Positions 1 through 9,617 of a stretch of DNA of 64,000 bases are shown here, one piece after another (within the stretch, counting starts at the first letter, position 1; the number at the start of each line of letters is the position of its first letter). This stretch comes from Spirosomataceae bacterium TFI 002 (GTDB taxonomy: Bacteria > Bacteroidota > Bacteroidia > Cytophagales > Spirosomataceae), in NCBI GenBank assembly GCA_900230115.1, contig LT907983.1, positions 3,797,001-3,861,000 on the forward strand, read 5' to 3'. A program made the position numbers and the translations under genes. The notes beneath the pieces are model-generated. The model had not been told where the DNA came from. It saw only the letters and a list, made by a program, of their open reading frames with translations, and did not search any database.

Positions 1-957
1 CTTTCTCCTTATCATAAAAAAGGAGCTGATATATGCTTCCATTTTGGTACAGGTTATTTTGGTGTTAGGGATGAGCAAGGTAATTTTTGTATGGATTCCA
101 TGAAGCAATTAGTTGCTGATAATCCAAAGGTGAGAATGATTGAGGTTAAACTATCACAAGGTGCTAAGCCTGGTAAAGGTGGAGTTTTGCCTGGAAGTAA
201 GATTACTAAAGAACTTGCGGAGATTCGTAAAGTAAAAGTAGGTGAAGATGTCCTTTCCCCTTCATTTCATTCTGCTTTTTCTACGGTTCCAGAGATGGTA
301 GATTTTGTAGAAAGCATAGCGAAGGAAACTGGTCTTCCTGTAGGAATAAAAGCAGCGATAGGTAAAACAGACTTATGGGAAGAGCTAGCTGATATCATGA
401 AAAGCACTTGTAAAGGCCCAGATTTCGTTACAATTGATGGGGGAGAAGGTGGAACAGGTGCTGCACCTCCTGCATTTGCGGATCATGTTTCTTTACCATG
501 GGTATATGGTTTTTCGTCTATTTATCAGATTTTCCAGAAACGAGGTTTGACTAATAAAATTACCTTTATTGGTTCTGGCAAGCTAGGTATGCCAGATAGT
601 GCAATTATGGCTTTAGCTATGGGTGCTGACTTGATCAATGTTGCCAGAGAGGCAATGATGTCTATAGGTTGTATTCAAGCTCAAATATGTCACACAAATC
701 GTTGTCCAGTAGGAGTAGCGACAAATAATAAGTGGTTAACCGCTGGACTTGACCCTGAACTTAAAAGTGTTAGGTTTTTCAACTACATCAAAAACTTCTC
801 AAAAGAAATTCTAGAAATATCACATGCTTGTGGTTATGAGCATCCTTGTGAATTTACCATGGATGACATCGATATTTCTATGGGAGATAATAATCATACA
901 ACGCCATTGAGTACCGCTTATGGGTACCAAAAGGATAGAGTTATAATGGATGCTTAA
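1..957 (+). CDS. FMN-binding glutamate synthase-like protein, 3' part (5' end outside window)
   Basis: The reading frame is open from the first base of the window, so the Met at base 91 is internal and the gene is cut at its 5' end. The visible part is the FMN-binding half of a GltB-type (beta/alpha)8 barrel: HFGTGYFG at the start, then GAKPGKGG, the glycine-rich GGEGGTGAAPP, and CHTNRCPVGVAT, whose cysteines match the 3Fe-4S ligands of glutamate synthases. Stand-alone proteins of this kind are usually about 500 residues and lack the glutaminase domain; whether that holds here cannot be seen. It would act in the cytoplasm in a flavin/Fe-S redox reaction, with substrate unproven. It converges on the next gene with only 5 bp between the stops. 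Confidence 0.88.
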   Translation, partial: LSPYHKKGADICFHFGTGYFGVRDEQGNFCMDSMKQLVADNPKVRMIEVKLSQGAKPGKGGVLPGSKITKELAEIRKVKVGEDVLSPSFHSAFSTVPEMVDFVESIAKETGLPVGIKAAIGKTDLWEELADIMKSTCKGPDFVTIDGGEGGTGAAPPAFADHVSLPWVYGFSSIYQIFQKRGLTNKITFIGSGKLGMPDSAIMALAMGADLINVAREAMMSIGCIQAQICHTNRCPVGVATNNKWLTAGLDPELKSVRFFNYIKNFSKEILEISHACGYEHPCEFTMDDIDISMGDNNHTTPLSTAYGYQKDRVIMDA

Positions 958-962
958 ATGCT

Positions 963-1757
963 TCAGCTTAGGGCCTGTCTTGCTACTTCGTATGTAACTC
1001 CATGGTCGTCCAAGTATTTCAAAATACTTTCGACATGAACGCCCCAGCCAACATTTAAGAACTGGTTTTCGATTACTTTTTCACCATTCTGTTCTATTGC
1101 GGGAGAAAAACCAAGGGGTAAGTGCCTTGTTTGCGACTGTATTGCACAAATATTTCCTTCTCGATCGAATATTGGCCCACCGCTTTGTCCTCTTAGCCCA
1201 GGTGTACTTGTTTCCAAAAACTTGAATTCATACTTGCCATCGGGAGATTTTCCTGTTACGGCATTGCGAGTATAGATTCCATCTATAGGAAATCGTGGAA
1301 TTGGAAAAACAGACTTGTCGTATGAAAACTGTCCATTCTGTGCATTGAAACTTGCCTGCACATTGTGAAATGGAAAGCCAAGTTTACATAAACTGGTTCC
1401 CGCTTTTAAACTAGCTGGATCTATAAACTTTGGATAAACTTTTTGAAAGTCAGGATTATAGTTTTCAATCTTACCAATGGCAAGGTCGTTTCCTTCTAAT
1501 AGTTCAAACTTGCTTATTTTGTGAGAATCGTGACCCCACCACATTGAATGATGGGATATGCTTTTCTTGGGATCTTTGTGTTTTTTTTGAAAGCCAATAA
1601 GGCCTTGCAATAAATGTCCTGCTGTAACGATCCAACCTTCTTTATTGATAATAACAAAAGTACCCACACCGCTTTCTATCCGACCGTCTCCAAATCTAGT
1701 AGATAGTAAAACGGGGTGAGTAAAATGACTTGCAATGGCGTAAGCTTTTTCAAACAT
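963..1757 (-). CDS. Trypsin-like serine protease (S1 family)
   Basis: A 264-residue protein with a complete chymotrypsin-fold triad in order: His48 in TAGH, Asp91 in GNDLAIG and Ser192 in RGQSGGP. The length fits a bare protease domain; no PDZ domain follows, so this is not a DegP/HtrA protein. I see no signal peptide or transmembrane segment at the N-terminus, so it is either cytoplasmic or exported by an unrecognised route. Substrate unknown. It stands alone, convergent with the glutamate synthase-like gene and about 100 bp downstream of acs on the same strand. Confidence 0.8.
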   Translation of the reverse strand: MFEKAYAIASHFTHPVLLSTRFGDGRIESGVGTFVIINKEGWIVTAGHLLQGLIGFQKKHKDPKKSISHHSMWWGHDSHKISKFELLEGNDLAIGKIENYNPDFQKVYPKFIDPASLKAGTSLCKLGFPFHNVQASFNAQNGQFSYDKSVFPIPRFPIDGIYTRNAVTGKSPDGKYEFKFLETSTPGLRGQSGGPIFDREGNICAIQSQTRHLPLGFSPAIEQNGEKVIENQFLNVGWGVHVESILKYLDDHGVTYEVARQALS

Positions 1758-1866
1758 GGAGGTTGCGTTGATTAATATTGGAAATGTACCATACTTTTAG
1801 ATCAAGAATTTATCCATGTTTTAGCTTTTGGCCAAGTTTTTCAAGTTTTAGATGAGAAGCAAAACT

Positions 1867-3759
1867 TTAAACTAACGCTCCCTCTTTAATTTCATCCACT
1901 ATAGCAGGATCCAAAAGAGTGGAGGTATCCCCAAGGTTATCTGCCGTTCCATCTGCAATTTTTCTTAAGATTCTTCGCATGATTTTACCAGAGCGTGTTT
2001 TTGGTAAACCTGTCACAAACTGAATTTTATCAGGCTTAGCAATTGCTCCTATGATACGAGTAACAGTAGTTAATATGTCTCTTCTGGTGAGGTCATCATC
2101 AACATGCTGGTGCTCCATAATGATATATGCGTAAATTCCCTGCCCTTTAATATCATGAGGGTAACCTACCACAGCGGACTCCACAACTCCAGTGTGCGAA
2201 TTGAGTGCATCTTCCACTTCGGCAGTACCTATTCTGTGACCAGATACATTGATGACATCATCTACTCGTCCTGTGATTCGGTAATAGCCGTCTTGATCTC
2301 TCATGCAGCCATCGCCGGTAAAATATTTTCCGGGATAAGTAGTGAAGTAGGAAGTCTTGCACCTTTCGTGATCACCCCATGTCGTACGAATGATTCCAGG
2401 CCATGGAAACTTGATACATAGGTTGCCATTTACTCTATTTCCTTCTATCTCTTCACCTTTTTCATCGACCAAAACTGGTTGTATACCGGGAAGTGGTAAA
2501 GTGGCATAAGCTGGTTTAGTAGGTGTAATGTTTGCAATTGGTGCAATCATAATTCCACCAGTTTCTGTTTGCCACCATGTATCGCAAATCGTACAATTCC
2601 CTTTACCTATATTTTTGTCATACCAGTGCCAAGCCTCTTCGTTGATAGGTTCACCTACAGAGCCTAAAACTTTCAAAGAACTTAAATCTTTGTCTTTCCA
2701 GTGTTCGTCTCCACGACCCATCAAAGCACGAATTGCTGTTGGGGCTGTATAAAAAATATTTACTTTATGGCGTTCAACAATATCCCAGAAACGTCCTGAG
2801 TCAGGATAGGTAGGAACACCCTCAAACATCATAGTGGTTGCACCAGCACACAATGGCCCATATACGATATATGAATGTCCCGTGATCCAGCCAATATCTG
2901 CTGTACAGAAATAGATCTGACCTGGGTCGTATTGGAACACATTCTGAAATGTATAAGTACTGTAAACCATGTATCCACCGCAAGTATGAACCACACCTTT
3001 GGGCTTTCCTGTAGATCCTGAAGTATATAGAATAAACAATGGATCTTCACTGTCCATTTCTACTGCTGGGCAGTTGGCATCTACCGACTTAACTTCATCT
3101 TCCCACCAATAATCACGATTCTTTATCATCGAAATTGGAGTTCTAGTGCGAGTACACACAATCACCTTTTCAACTGAAGGAGTGCCTATCAAAGCATCAT
3201 CTACAGTTTCTTTCATTGGGATTTTTTTAGTTCCGCGATAAGCTCCATCCGAAGTGATAATCAATTTGCAAGCAGCGTCATTTACTCTATCGGCAATTGC
3301 TTTTGCTGAGTATCCACCAAATACAACAGAGTGTATGGCACCTATTCTTGCACAAGCCAAAACTGCAATCGCAAGCTCCGGAATCATAGGAAGGTAAATA
3401 CAAACTCTGTCACCTTTAGTTACACCATGCTTTTTAAGCACATTGGCAAATCTACATACTCTTTCAAAAAGAATTTTGTAAGTAATGTATTGTGCTTCGT
3501 CTCCAATTTCATTTGGCTCCCAAATTATGGCAGTTTCCTCTGGCTTATTTGCAACATGACGGTCTAGAGCATTTTCTGTAATGTTCAATTTTCCATTTTT
3601 GAACCACGTGATATTTGGCCCCTCAAAGTCCCATTCTAAAACTTTAGTAAATGGCTTTCTCCATTGGAATTCGGAAGCTACTTCTCCCCAAAAGTCTTCA
3701 GGATGATCAACACTCTTTTTGTAAATTTCGTGATATTGTTCTAGCGAACTGATTTTCAT
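1867..3759 (-). CDS. acs: Acetyl-CoA synthetase (acetate--CoA ligase)
   Basis: Activates acetate to acetyl-CoA through acetyl-AMP in the cytoplasm. The 630-residue length fits the family (about 650). Landmarks are the ATP-binding loop YTSGSTGKPKG, the WWQTETGG adenine/acyl-pocket motif, YFTGDG in the hinge region, and the C-terminal PKTRSGKIMRR carrying the catalytic lysine that is acetylated to inhibit Acs in many bacteria. It starts MKISSLEQYHEIY, consistent with the N-terminal ACAS extension. Upstream on the same strand lie the symporter subunits, giving an acetate uptake and activation unit; the 94-bp gap to the symporter could hold a separate promoter. Confidence 0.96.
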   Translation of the reverse strand: MKISSLEQYHEIYKKSVDHPEDFWGEVASEFQWRKPFTKVLEWDFEGPNITWFKNGKLNITENALDRHVANKPEETAIIWEPNEIGDEAQYITYKILFERVCRFANVLKKHGVTKGDRVCIYLPMIPELAIAVLACARIGAIHSVVFGGYSAKAIADRVNDAACKLIITSDGAYRGTKKIPMKETVDDALIGTPSVEKVIVCTRTRTPISMIKNRDYWWEDEVKSVDANCPAVEMDSEDPLFILYTSGSTGKPKGVVHTCGGYMVYSTYTFQNVFQYDPGQIYFCTADIGWITGHSYIVYGPLCAGATTMMFEGVPTYPDSGRFWDIVERHKVNIFYTAPTAIRALMGRGDEHWKDKDLSSLKVLGSVGEPINEEAWHWYDKNIGKGNCTICDTWWQTETGGIMIAPIANITPTKPAYATLPLPGIQPVLVDEKGEEIEGNRVNGNLCIKFPWPGIIRTTWGDHERCKTSYFTTYPGKYFTGDGCMRDQDGYYRITGRVDDVINVSGHRIGTAEVEDALNSHTGVVESAVVGYPHDIKGQGIYAYIIMEHQHVDDDLTRRDILTTVTRIIGAIAKPDKIQFVTGLPKTRSGKIMRRILRKIADGTADNLGDTSTLLDPAIVDEIKEGALV

Positions 3760-3853
3760 TTTTATGTTATTATAGGTTGTTGAATAGTAAAGGAATCCTA
3801 AGATTTATTTTCTAAAAATTGGTATTCCTTAAACTAATTTTAATCAATCATTC

Positions 3854-5551
3854 TCAATGCCCCACTGCATCTTCTGCTCCACTAGGGATCCTGATATTTT
3901 CTACAATATCCTGAACATCTTGTGGAGGAGCAGGAGTAAATTGACACACGATCAAGGCGACAATAAAGTTACAAATCATTGCGATCGTACCAAAGCCTTC
4001 TGGTGAAATACCGAACCACCATTCTGAAGGTGGAGGAAGCTCTCCAAGCCATCCAAGCTTGAATTTCATCATATAATATAACATTAGCGTTATACCAACG
4101 ACCATTCCAGCCACGGCTCCTTGGCTATTCATTCGTTTATAAAATATTCCCATAATAATAGCTGGGAAAAACGAGGCTGCGGCCAGTCCAAAAGCCAAGG
4201 CAACTACTGCCGCTACAAAACCAGGTGGATTTATTCCAAAATAACCCGCAACACATACAGCTACAGTTGCAGATACACGTGCCGCTATCAATTCTCCTTT
4301 TTCAGTTATATGCGGATTGATCATTTTTTTGATCAAATCATGAGAAACAGAGGACGAAATGACCAATAATAAACCTGCTGCTGTAGATAAGGCGGCTGCA
4401 AGTGCTCCTGCTGCAACCAAAGCAATTACCCAATTTGGTAGTTTGGCAATTTCAGGATTTGCTAAAACCATGATATCGTTATCAATAAAGAGCTCGTTTT
4501 TCTCGGCATCTTTTACATAGTTTACAATGCCGTCACCATTTTTATCGTCAAACTTGATCAATTCAATTTTCTCCCAGTTTTTGAACCATTGTGGTAAGGA
4601 ATTATAGTTTTTGTTACTCACTGTTTCAATCAGGTTAGTGCGAGCAAATGCCGAAACCGCTGGAGCAGTGGTATATAAGATGGCGATAAACAAAAGGGCA
4701 TAACCACCAGATTTTCTCGCGTCACTTACTTTAGGAACGGTGAAAAAACGAACAATTACATGAGGTAGTCCTGCCGTTCCTGCCATGAGAGCCAATGTAA
4801 TAGCAAAAATATCAATCATAGATTTTGTGCCATCGGTATATGCCGCAAAACCAAGTTCTTGATTAAGCCCGTCAAGCTTATCGAGCAAATAAACACCCGA
4901 GCCATTATTCAAAGTAGAACCCATTCCTATCTGTGGAATTAAGTTTCCAGTCATTTGAATAGAGATAAAAATCGCAGGAACCATGAAAGCAAAAATCAAG
5001 ACACAGTATTGAGCTACCTGTGTGTAAGTAATACCTTTCATTCCTCCCAAAACAGCATAGAAAAGAACAATGACCATTCCTATGATCACACCAGTATTGA
5101 TGTCAACATCTAAAAATCTTGAAAAAACCACGCCTACTCCTCTCATTTGCCCTGCCACGTATGTAAAGGAGACCAAGAGGGCACATATAACCGCGACTGT
5201 TCGTGCCGAATTTGAATAATATCGATCTCCTATAAAATCTGGAACAGTGAATTTTCCAAATTTTCGGAGGTAAGGGGCTAAAAGTAGGGCAAGTAAAACA
5301 TAACCTCCTGTCCAGCCCATGAGGTAAACAGATCCATCATAACCTATAAAAGAGATGATTCCTGCCATTGAAATATATGATGCAGCGGACATCCAATCTG
5401 CTGCTGTTGCCATTCCGTTTGCTAATGGAGAAACGCCACCACCTGCTACGTAAAATTCTTTTGTAGATCCTGCCCTGGACCAAATAGCGATTCCAATATA
5501 TATGGCAAAGGTTATTCCGACTATTATATAAGTCCAAATTTGAACACTCAT
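3854..5551 (-). CDS. Sodium:solute symporter, large subunit (acetate-type, VC_2705-like)
   Basis: A 565-residue polytopic inner-membrane protein of the SSS family with about 13 predicted helices. The N-terminal GGGVSPLANGMATAADWMSAA region is typical of acetate/cation symporters, and the A-rich segment AAGALAAALSTAAGLLLV is a conserved helix. It lies 12 bp downstream of a DUF4212 small subunit and upstream of acs, which supports acetate or another short carboxylate as substrate; this is inferred from context. An unusual loop, DDKNGDGIVNYVKDAE, resembles an EF-hand calcium site. Confidence 0.9.
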   Translation of the reverse strand: MSVQIWTYIIVGITFAIYIGIAIWSRAGSTKEFYVAGGGVSPLANGMATAADWMSAASYISMAGIISFIGYDGSVYLMGWTGGYVLLALLLAPYLRKFGKFTVPDFIGDRYYSNSARTVAVICALLVSFTYVAGQMRGVGVVFSRFLDVDINTGVIIGMVIVLFYAVLGGMKGITYTQVAQYCVLIFAFMVPAIFISIQMTGNLIPQIGMGSTLNNGSGVYLLDKLDGLNQELGFAAYTDGTKSMIDIFAITLALMAGTAGLPHVIVRFFTVPKVSDARKSGGYALLFIAILYTTAPAVSAFARTNLIETVSNKNYNSLPQWFKNWEKIELIKFDDKNGDGIVNYVKDAEKNELFIDNDIMVLANPEIAKLPNWVIALVAAGALAAALSTAAGLLLVISSSVSHDLIKKMINPHITEKGELIAARVSATVAVCVAGYFGINPPGFVAAVVALAFGLAAASFFPAIIMGIFYKRMNSQGAVAGMVVGITLMLYYMMKFKLGWLGELPPPSEWWFGISPEGFGTIAMICNFIVALIVCQFTPAPPQDVQDIVENIRIPSGAEDAVGH

Positions 5552-5563
5552 AATTTTAAATGT

Positions 5564-5857
5564 TTAATCGTTGAATCCGTACTTTTTGTCTAATCGATTC
5601 ATTTGTCTCACATATACAAAAATGAGAACAACGAATACATAAATGGAGCCTTGTTGGGCAAACCAAAAGCCAAGTTTGAAGCCTCCAATTTTAAAGTTGT
5701 TCAAATAGTCAACTGCGATAATACCACATACAAAAGATACGACAAACCAAATTGACAAGAGCACAGCAAGAATTCGAATGTTCTCTTTCCAATAAGCAGT
5801 GGCAACTGCCTGTTTTTCATTTTCCTCTGGCGAGGGGCTATTAACGGATTTACTCAT
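5564..5857 (-). CDS. DUF4212 symporter small subunit
   Basis: A 97-residue protein with two hydrophobic helices (about residues 28-50 and 65-85) and a short charged C-terminus. The WKENIRILAVLL and FWFAQQGSIYVFV segments are typical of DUF4212, which is nearly always encoded just before a large SSS-family symporter subunit. Here the large subunit begins 12 bp downstream, so the two are probably co-transcribed and co-assembled in the inner membrane. The 5' leader carries a perfect 11-bp inverted repeat ending 29 nt before the ATG. Confidence 0.9.
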   Translation of the reverse strand: MSKSVNSPSPEENEKQAVATAYWKENIRILAVLLSIWFVVSFVCGIIAVDYLNNFKIGGFKLGFWFAQQGSIYVFVVLIFVYVRQMNRLDKKYGFND

Positions 5858-5886
5858 TATAGTATTTTAAGGTTGAATTAGTCAAA

Positions 5887-5915
5887 ATTCATTTGGATTG
5901 AAGTTCCAAATGAAT
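5887..5915 (-). promoter_or_regulatory. Perfect inverted repeat upstream of the symporter operon
   Basis: Two 11-bp arms (5887-5897 and 5905-5915, ATTCATTTGGA and its exact complement) separated by 7 bp, ending 29 bases before the DUF4212 start codon. It could be an operator for a dimeric regulator or a hairpin in the 5' untranslated RNA. There is no T-run after it on the minus strand, so it is not a standard terminator. Confidence 0.45.
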
Positions 5916-6190
5916 TCATTCGTGAATAAAGGTAAACAAAGTTGATTTGTAAACTTTGTAATTGAATAATTCAATGTTTTTTTTCGAAGAAAGAAAGGAT
6001 TACACTTTTTATAAGCGGGATTAAATTCTACTATCTTACAAAGTTACGTGTGAAGAATTTTAACGTCCTTTTACCAACTGAACAACGAAAATTATAGACT
6101 TCTGTCTAATGTTTTTTGAAAAAATGTTTAAAGACTTTGTACAACTCTTGCGTTTCAGAGTAGTCTACTTCATTAAGTCTGAGTTCAATC
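5916..6190. other. Intergenic region without recognised gene
   Basis: AT-rich spacer between the symporter operon (reading away, minus strand) and the folD terminator. I see no open frame with coding character, tRNA or repeat here. It must contain the promoter of the symporter operon, but I cannot single out a convincing TANNTTTG/TTTG pair. Confidence 0.5.
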
Positions 6191-6192
6191 AT

Positions 6193-6235
6193 AAAAAAAA
6201 GCCGCGATGATTAAGGGATTTATCATCAGCGACTT
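6193..6235 (-). terminator. Intrinsic terminator of folD
   Basis: On the minus strand the sequence folds as AAGTCGCTGATGAT / ATCATCGCGGCTT with one bulged base and a 10-nt loop, followed immediately by a run of eight T. This is a textbook rho-independent terminator about 40 bp after the folD stop codon. Confidence 0.85.
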
Positions 6236-6276
6236 ATAATTATTTTGGATTTGTTCTTAATCCGAACTATTAAGAT

Positions 6277-7158
6277 TTAACCATAGATTTCTTTTCTGGA
6301 AGCTAAAAGTGTATTGTACATCAATGAAGCTACGGTCATTAAGCCAACGCCACCGGGAACGGGTGTGATGTAACTTGCTTTTTCTGCAACCTCGTCGAAT
6401 TTCACATCGCCTTTCAATGCAAAACCACTTTTCTTTGTTTTATCTACAACTCTCGTAAGACCAACGTCAATTACCACTGCACCTGGTTTTACCATGTCTG
6501 CAGTTACGAATTCTGGTTTACCTAGTGCTGCAACAATGATATCAGCTTGTAAACAGATTTCTTTTAAATTATGAGTGCGAGAGTGAGTAAGTGTAACAGT
6601 GCAATTTCCTGGATAGGCATTTCTTTGCATCAAAATACTCATGGGTAAGCCAACAATTTGGCTACGACCAACTACCACACAGTGTTTTCCACTTGTAGGG
6701 ATATCATATCTTTTCAAAAGCTCAAGAACGCCATACGGTGTTGCCGAAACATAAGCTGGAAGTCCTTTTGCCATGCGTCCAATATTGATAGGGTGAAAGC
6801 CGTCAACATCCTTTTTAGGGTCAATAGCTTCGATTACCTTATCGACATTGATATGGTCAGGAAGTGGAAGTTGCACAATGAAACCATCTACGTCCTCATC
6901 TTTGTTGAGTTCATCAATGATTTCTAAGACCTCTGCTTCTGTTGCCTGAGCATCTCTGCGAACCAACGTTGATTTAAATCCAATTTGCTCACAAGATTTG
7001 ATCTTACTAGCAACATAAGTTTCGCTAGCACCATTATCACCGACCAAAACTGCAGCTAGGTGCGGTATTTTGCCACCTTCAGCTATAATTTTGTCAACTT
7101 CTATCTTTAGTTCTTCCTTTACTATTTTTGAGATTAGCTTCCCGTCTATTAACTGCAT
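6277..7158 (-). CDS. folD: Bifunctional methylenetetrahydrofolate dehydrogenase/cyclohydrolase
   Basis: FolD interconverts 5,10-methylene-THF, 5,10-methenyl-THF and 10-formyl-THF with NADP, supplying one-carbon units for purines and initiator tRNA formylation. The 293-residue length is standard. Diagnostic segments are [16 protein letters not shown], containing the active-site Tyr and Lys, [11 protein letters not shown], the NADP site [12 protein letters not shown], and the C-terminal [12 protein letters not shown]. It is followed by a strong intrinsic terminator and stands 110 bp downstream of the P-loop kinase gene on the same strand. Confidence 0.97.
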   Translation of the reverse strand: MQLIDGKLISKIVKEELKIEVDKIIAEGGKIPHLAAVLVGDNGASETYVASKIKSCEQIGFKSTLVRRDAQATEAEVLEIIDELNKDEDVDGFIVQLPLPDHINVDKVIEAIDPKKDVDGFHPINIGRMAKGLPAYVSATPYGVLELLKRYDIPTSGKHCVVVGRSQIVGLPMSILMQRNAYPGNCTVTLTHSRTHNLKEICLQADIIVAALGKPEFVTADMVKPGAVVIDVGLTRVVDKTKKSGFALKGDVKFDEVAEKASYITPVPGGVGLMTVASLMYNTLLASRKEIYG

Positions 7159-7268
7159 TTTATCGTTTTTTTTTCTATTGTCAATTTAACCTCATCATTC
7201 TCAAAAACATTTCCAACTTTTAACTATTTCAGCCTCTTTAATTAGTAATCGAACGTAGTCGAGATGAG

Positions 7269-7808
7269 TCACTTTGTCTGGTCTTCGAGCGTAACAGAGT
7301 TAGCCTTATTTAGGTATTTCAGCACCTTGTCCATGTTAAACTCATCCTCGCCGGATGCCCTAATATAATCACCGATGATATTAGTTTCGTTTCCATTTTT
7401 AAGAAAAGATTTCCAAATATGGTCTACGAACCAAGTTGGAACATAGCCCCATCTTGTATCCATAACTTTTCTTATTAGGAATGTTCTTTTTGAGATTTTT
7501 ACAAAAATCCTTTTGTCGTAAAGCTCATTCAAAGCAGGATAACTGAAGGCGAAAAGTCCCTCCACTATAACCACTTCAAATCGCTCATTAAAATCTCTAA
7601 CAACTTCCAATAGTAATTGGTCATCTATGGATTTGGGCGATTCCCAATCTGTTTTGCCTTTTACTTTCGGTATTTCTGTTTCAGGAAATACAAAATCATC
7701 TTGGTGAAAAATGATTGCTTTTTTACCATTTCTCCGAAAGTAAGTCACGAGCAAATTTGCTAATGTACTTTTCCCGGACCTACTTACACCACCTATACCA
7801 ATAAGCAT
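7269..7808 (-). CDS. Small P-loop kinase, uridine kinase / nicotinamide riboside kinase-like
   Basis: A 179-residue cytoplasmic protein with Walker A GGVSRSGKS at residues 6-14, HQDDF in the position of the substrate-binding aspartate of the uridine kinase/NRK family, and DWESPKSID, which resembles the segment after it in nicotinamide riboside kinases. VIVEGLFAF is the Walker B-like strand. It is shorter than uridine kinase (about 210). The most likely role is phosphorylation of a nucleoside, perhaps nicotinamide riboside. Its ATG follows the stop of the HerA-like gene by 1 base, so translation is probably coupled. Confidence 0.7.
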   Translation of the reverse strand: MLIGIGGVSRSGKSTLANLLVTYFRRNGKKAIIFHQDDFVFPETEIPKVKGKTDWESPKSIDDQLLLEVVRDFNERFEVVIVEGLFAFSYPALNELYDKRIFVKISKRTFLIRKVMDTRWGYVPTWFVDHIWKSFLKNGNETNIIGDYIRASGEDEFNMDKVLKYLNKANSVTLEDQTK

Positions 7809-7809
7809 A

Positions 7810-9342
7810 TTAGAACCAATTTTTCTTTCTTGTACTTACACCCAAAGCTCCTAGCAATGTTCTTGTAAGCACATTTGCAACTGTGCGACCCACTTGACGT
7901 GCAGCACTGCTACCCAATATTTTTTCTGTTGTTGATTTTTCTGCCCTTCCTCGTTTTTTCGGTGTTTCTTTTTCTTCCTCTTCAGCAGCTTTTTCAAGCT
8001 TTTTAGAAAGCATCTCAAAAGCACTTTCTCTGTCTATCGTTTTATTGTACTTCTCTACAAGTTTAGAGTTTTCAATTATTTCGTCGATTTCATTTTCTGT
8101 CAAAACATCCATTCGGCTCTTGGGAGGGCACATGTAAGTTACAGCCAGTGGTGTTGGTATACCTTTTTCATTAAGTGCAGTTACCAATGCCTCACCTATT
8201 CCCATGCTAGTAAGCGTGTTTTCGGTATCGTAAAAATCAGTAAGTGGATAGTTATCTGCGGCTTCTTTTATTGCTCTTCTATCTTTAGCAGTAAAAGCTC
8301 TAAGCGAATGTTGAATTTTGAGACCCAACTGACTTAAAACTGGAGCTGGTATATCCTGTGGATTTTGTGTTGCAAAATAAACTCCCACACCTTTGGATCT
8401 AATCAACTTCACAATGGTCTCTATCTGTTGTAAAAGAGATTTAGATGCCTCTTGGAAAACCAAATGGGCTTCGTCAATGAAAATTACAAGCTTTGGTCGG
8501 TCTTCATCTCCAGCCTCTGGAAGGCCAGCATAAAGCTCTGCCAGCAGACTAAGCATGAAAGTGGAAAACAATTTTGGTCGATCCATTAAATCCAATACTC
8601 TCAGCACATTGATAAATCCTTTGCCGTTTTTATCAACTCGCATAAGGTCGTCAACATCAAAAGAAGTTTCGCCAAAAAAGATATCAGCTCCTTGATGTTG
8701 CAGCTCAATGGTTTTTCTCATAATAGTACCCATGGAGGCACTAGACATTCTTCCGTATGTATTTTGGAAGTCCTCTTTGCCTTCATCACTTAAGAACTGT
8801 ATAGTTTTGATGAAGTCCTTTAGGTCGAGAAGAGGCAAGCCATTATCATCACAATATTTAAATAAGACAGAAACAATTCCTTCTTGTGTATCATTTAAAC
8901 CTAAAACCTTGGCTAACAATATTGGGCCAAACTCTGAAACCGTTGCTCTCAATCGAGCACCTTTTTCGTCGCTTAGTGTAAGCAATTCTAAGGGGTAACC
9001 AGTAGGAGTGTAGTCAATTCCTGCAGCATCTGTTCTCGCAACTATGAAATCTTTTGCTTCGCCTTTTGCTGCTAAACCACTGAGGTCACCTTTGATATCC
9101 ATTAATAAAACAGGAACGCTATTGTCGCTTAAGCCTTCAGCAAGAACTTGTAAGCTTTTGGTTTTACCTGTACCAGTTGCACCAGCTATAAGACCGTGAC
9201 GATTCATGGTCGAAAGTGGGATTTTCACAATAGCTTCAGGTACCACTTCGCCGTTCAACTTGGCTGCTCCCAATATGATGGAATCTCCTTTGAAGGTATA
9301 ACCTTTGTTGAGTTCAGCGATAAATTGTTCTTTTGTAGGCAT
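7810..9342 (-). CDS. HerA-like helicase-fold ATPase (DUF853 family)
   Basis: A 510-residue P-loop ATPase. Walker A GATGTGKTKS lies near residue 54 after an RHGLIAG strand, and Walker B LVIFIDEAHLVF near residue 287. ATQNPQDIPAPVLSQLG is a conserved sensor-like region of the family. The C-terminus is rich in Lys/Glu (AAEEEEKETPKKRGR) and ends with a hydrophobic stretch, a tail layout common in this family. HerA/FtsK-type proteins are hexameric DNA motors, but the cellular role of DUF853 members is not settled. It is followed within one base by the P-loop kinase. Confidence 0.85.
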   Translation of the reverse strand: MPTKEQFIAELNKGYTFKGDSIILGAAKLNGEVVPEAIVKIPLSTMNRHGLIAGATGTGKTKSLQVLAEGLSDNSVPVLLMDIKGDLSGLAAKGEAKDFIVARTDAAGIDYTPTGYPLELLTLSDEKGARLRATVSEFGPILLAKVLGLNDTQEGIVSVLFKYCDDNGLPLLDLKDFIKTIQFLSDEGKEDFQNTYGRMSSASMGTIMRKTIELQHQGADIFFGETSFDVDDLMRVDKNGKGFINVLRVLDLMDRPKLFSTFMLSLLAELYAGLPEAGDEDRPKLVIFIDEAHLVFQEASKSLLQQIETIVKLIRSKGVGVYFATQNPQDIPAPVLSQLGLKIQHSLRAFTAKDRRAIKEAADNYPLTDFYDTENTLTSMGIGEALVTALNEKGIPTPLAVTYMCPPKSRMDVLTENEIDEIIENSKLVEKYNKTIDRESAFEMLSKKLEKAAEEEEKETPKKRGRAEKSTTEKILGSSAARQVGRTVANVLTRTLLGALGVSTRKKNWF

Positions 9343-9419
9343 AGGATTTTTATGTCAGGTTATTTCTAATCAAGTGGTAAATATAATTGCTTTAGTTTTA
9401 CCGAAAAATTGATTCTTTA

Positions 9420-9617
9420 ATGAATACTCTAATAAAAGGTTTTTCACTCGCTCTAATCATTTTTGGAGTGATTCTTTTAGTTATTTTTACAGCTTTTGAT
9501 CTAGGATTCTTTGGTCCAGGAGTGGAAATCAAAGGGTTTTACTACATTTTTATGACTGCTTTGTTAGGTATAGGACTGTGGTTATACCGTAATCGTCACA
9601 GATTTGATAAGTTTTAA
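9420..9617 (+). CDS. Small two-helix membrane protein, unknown
   Basis: A 65-residue protein with two hydrophobic segments (about residues 6-27 and 40-56) joined by GFFGPGVEIKG, and a basic C-terminus YRNRHRFDKF. The composition and topology look like a real small inner-membrane protein. It is divergent from the HerA-like gene, with 77 bp between the starts. I do not recognise a family and assign no function. Confidence 0.55.
   Translation: MNTLIKGFSLALIIFGVILLVIFTAFDLGFFGPGVEIKGFYYIFMTALLGIGLWLYRNRHRFDKF

Noticed and set aside
1867-3759. Several short frames on both strands within acs
   Set aside because: They are shadows of a highly conserved gene in other frames.
5858-6276. Search for a tRNA or other structured RNA in the larger gaps
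   Set aside because: I found no cloverleaf-like pattern or CCA-proximal T-loop sequence here or in the other gaps; only the folD terminator and the palindrome stand out.
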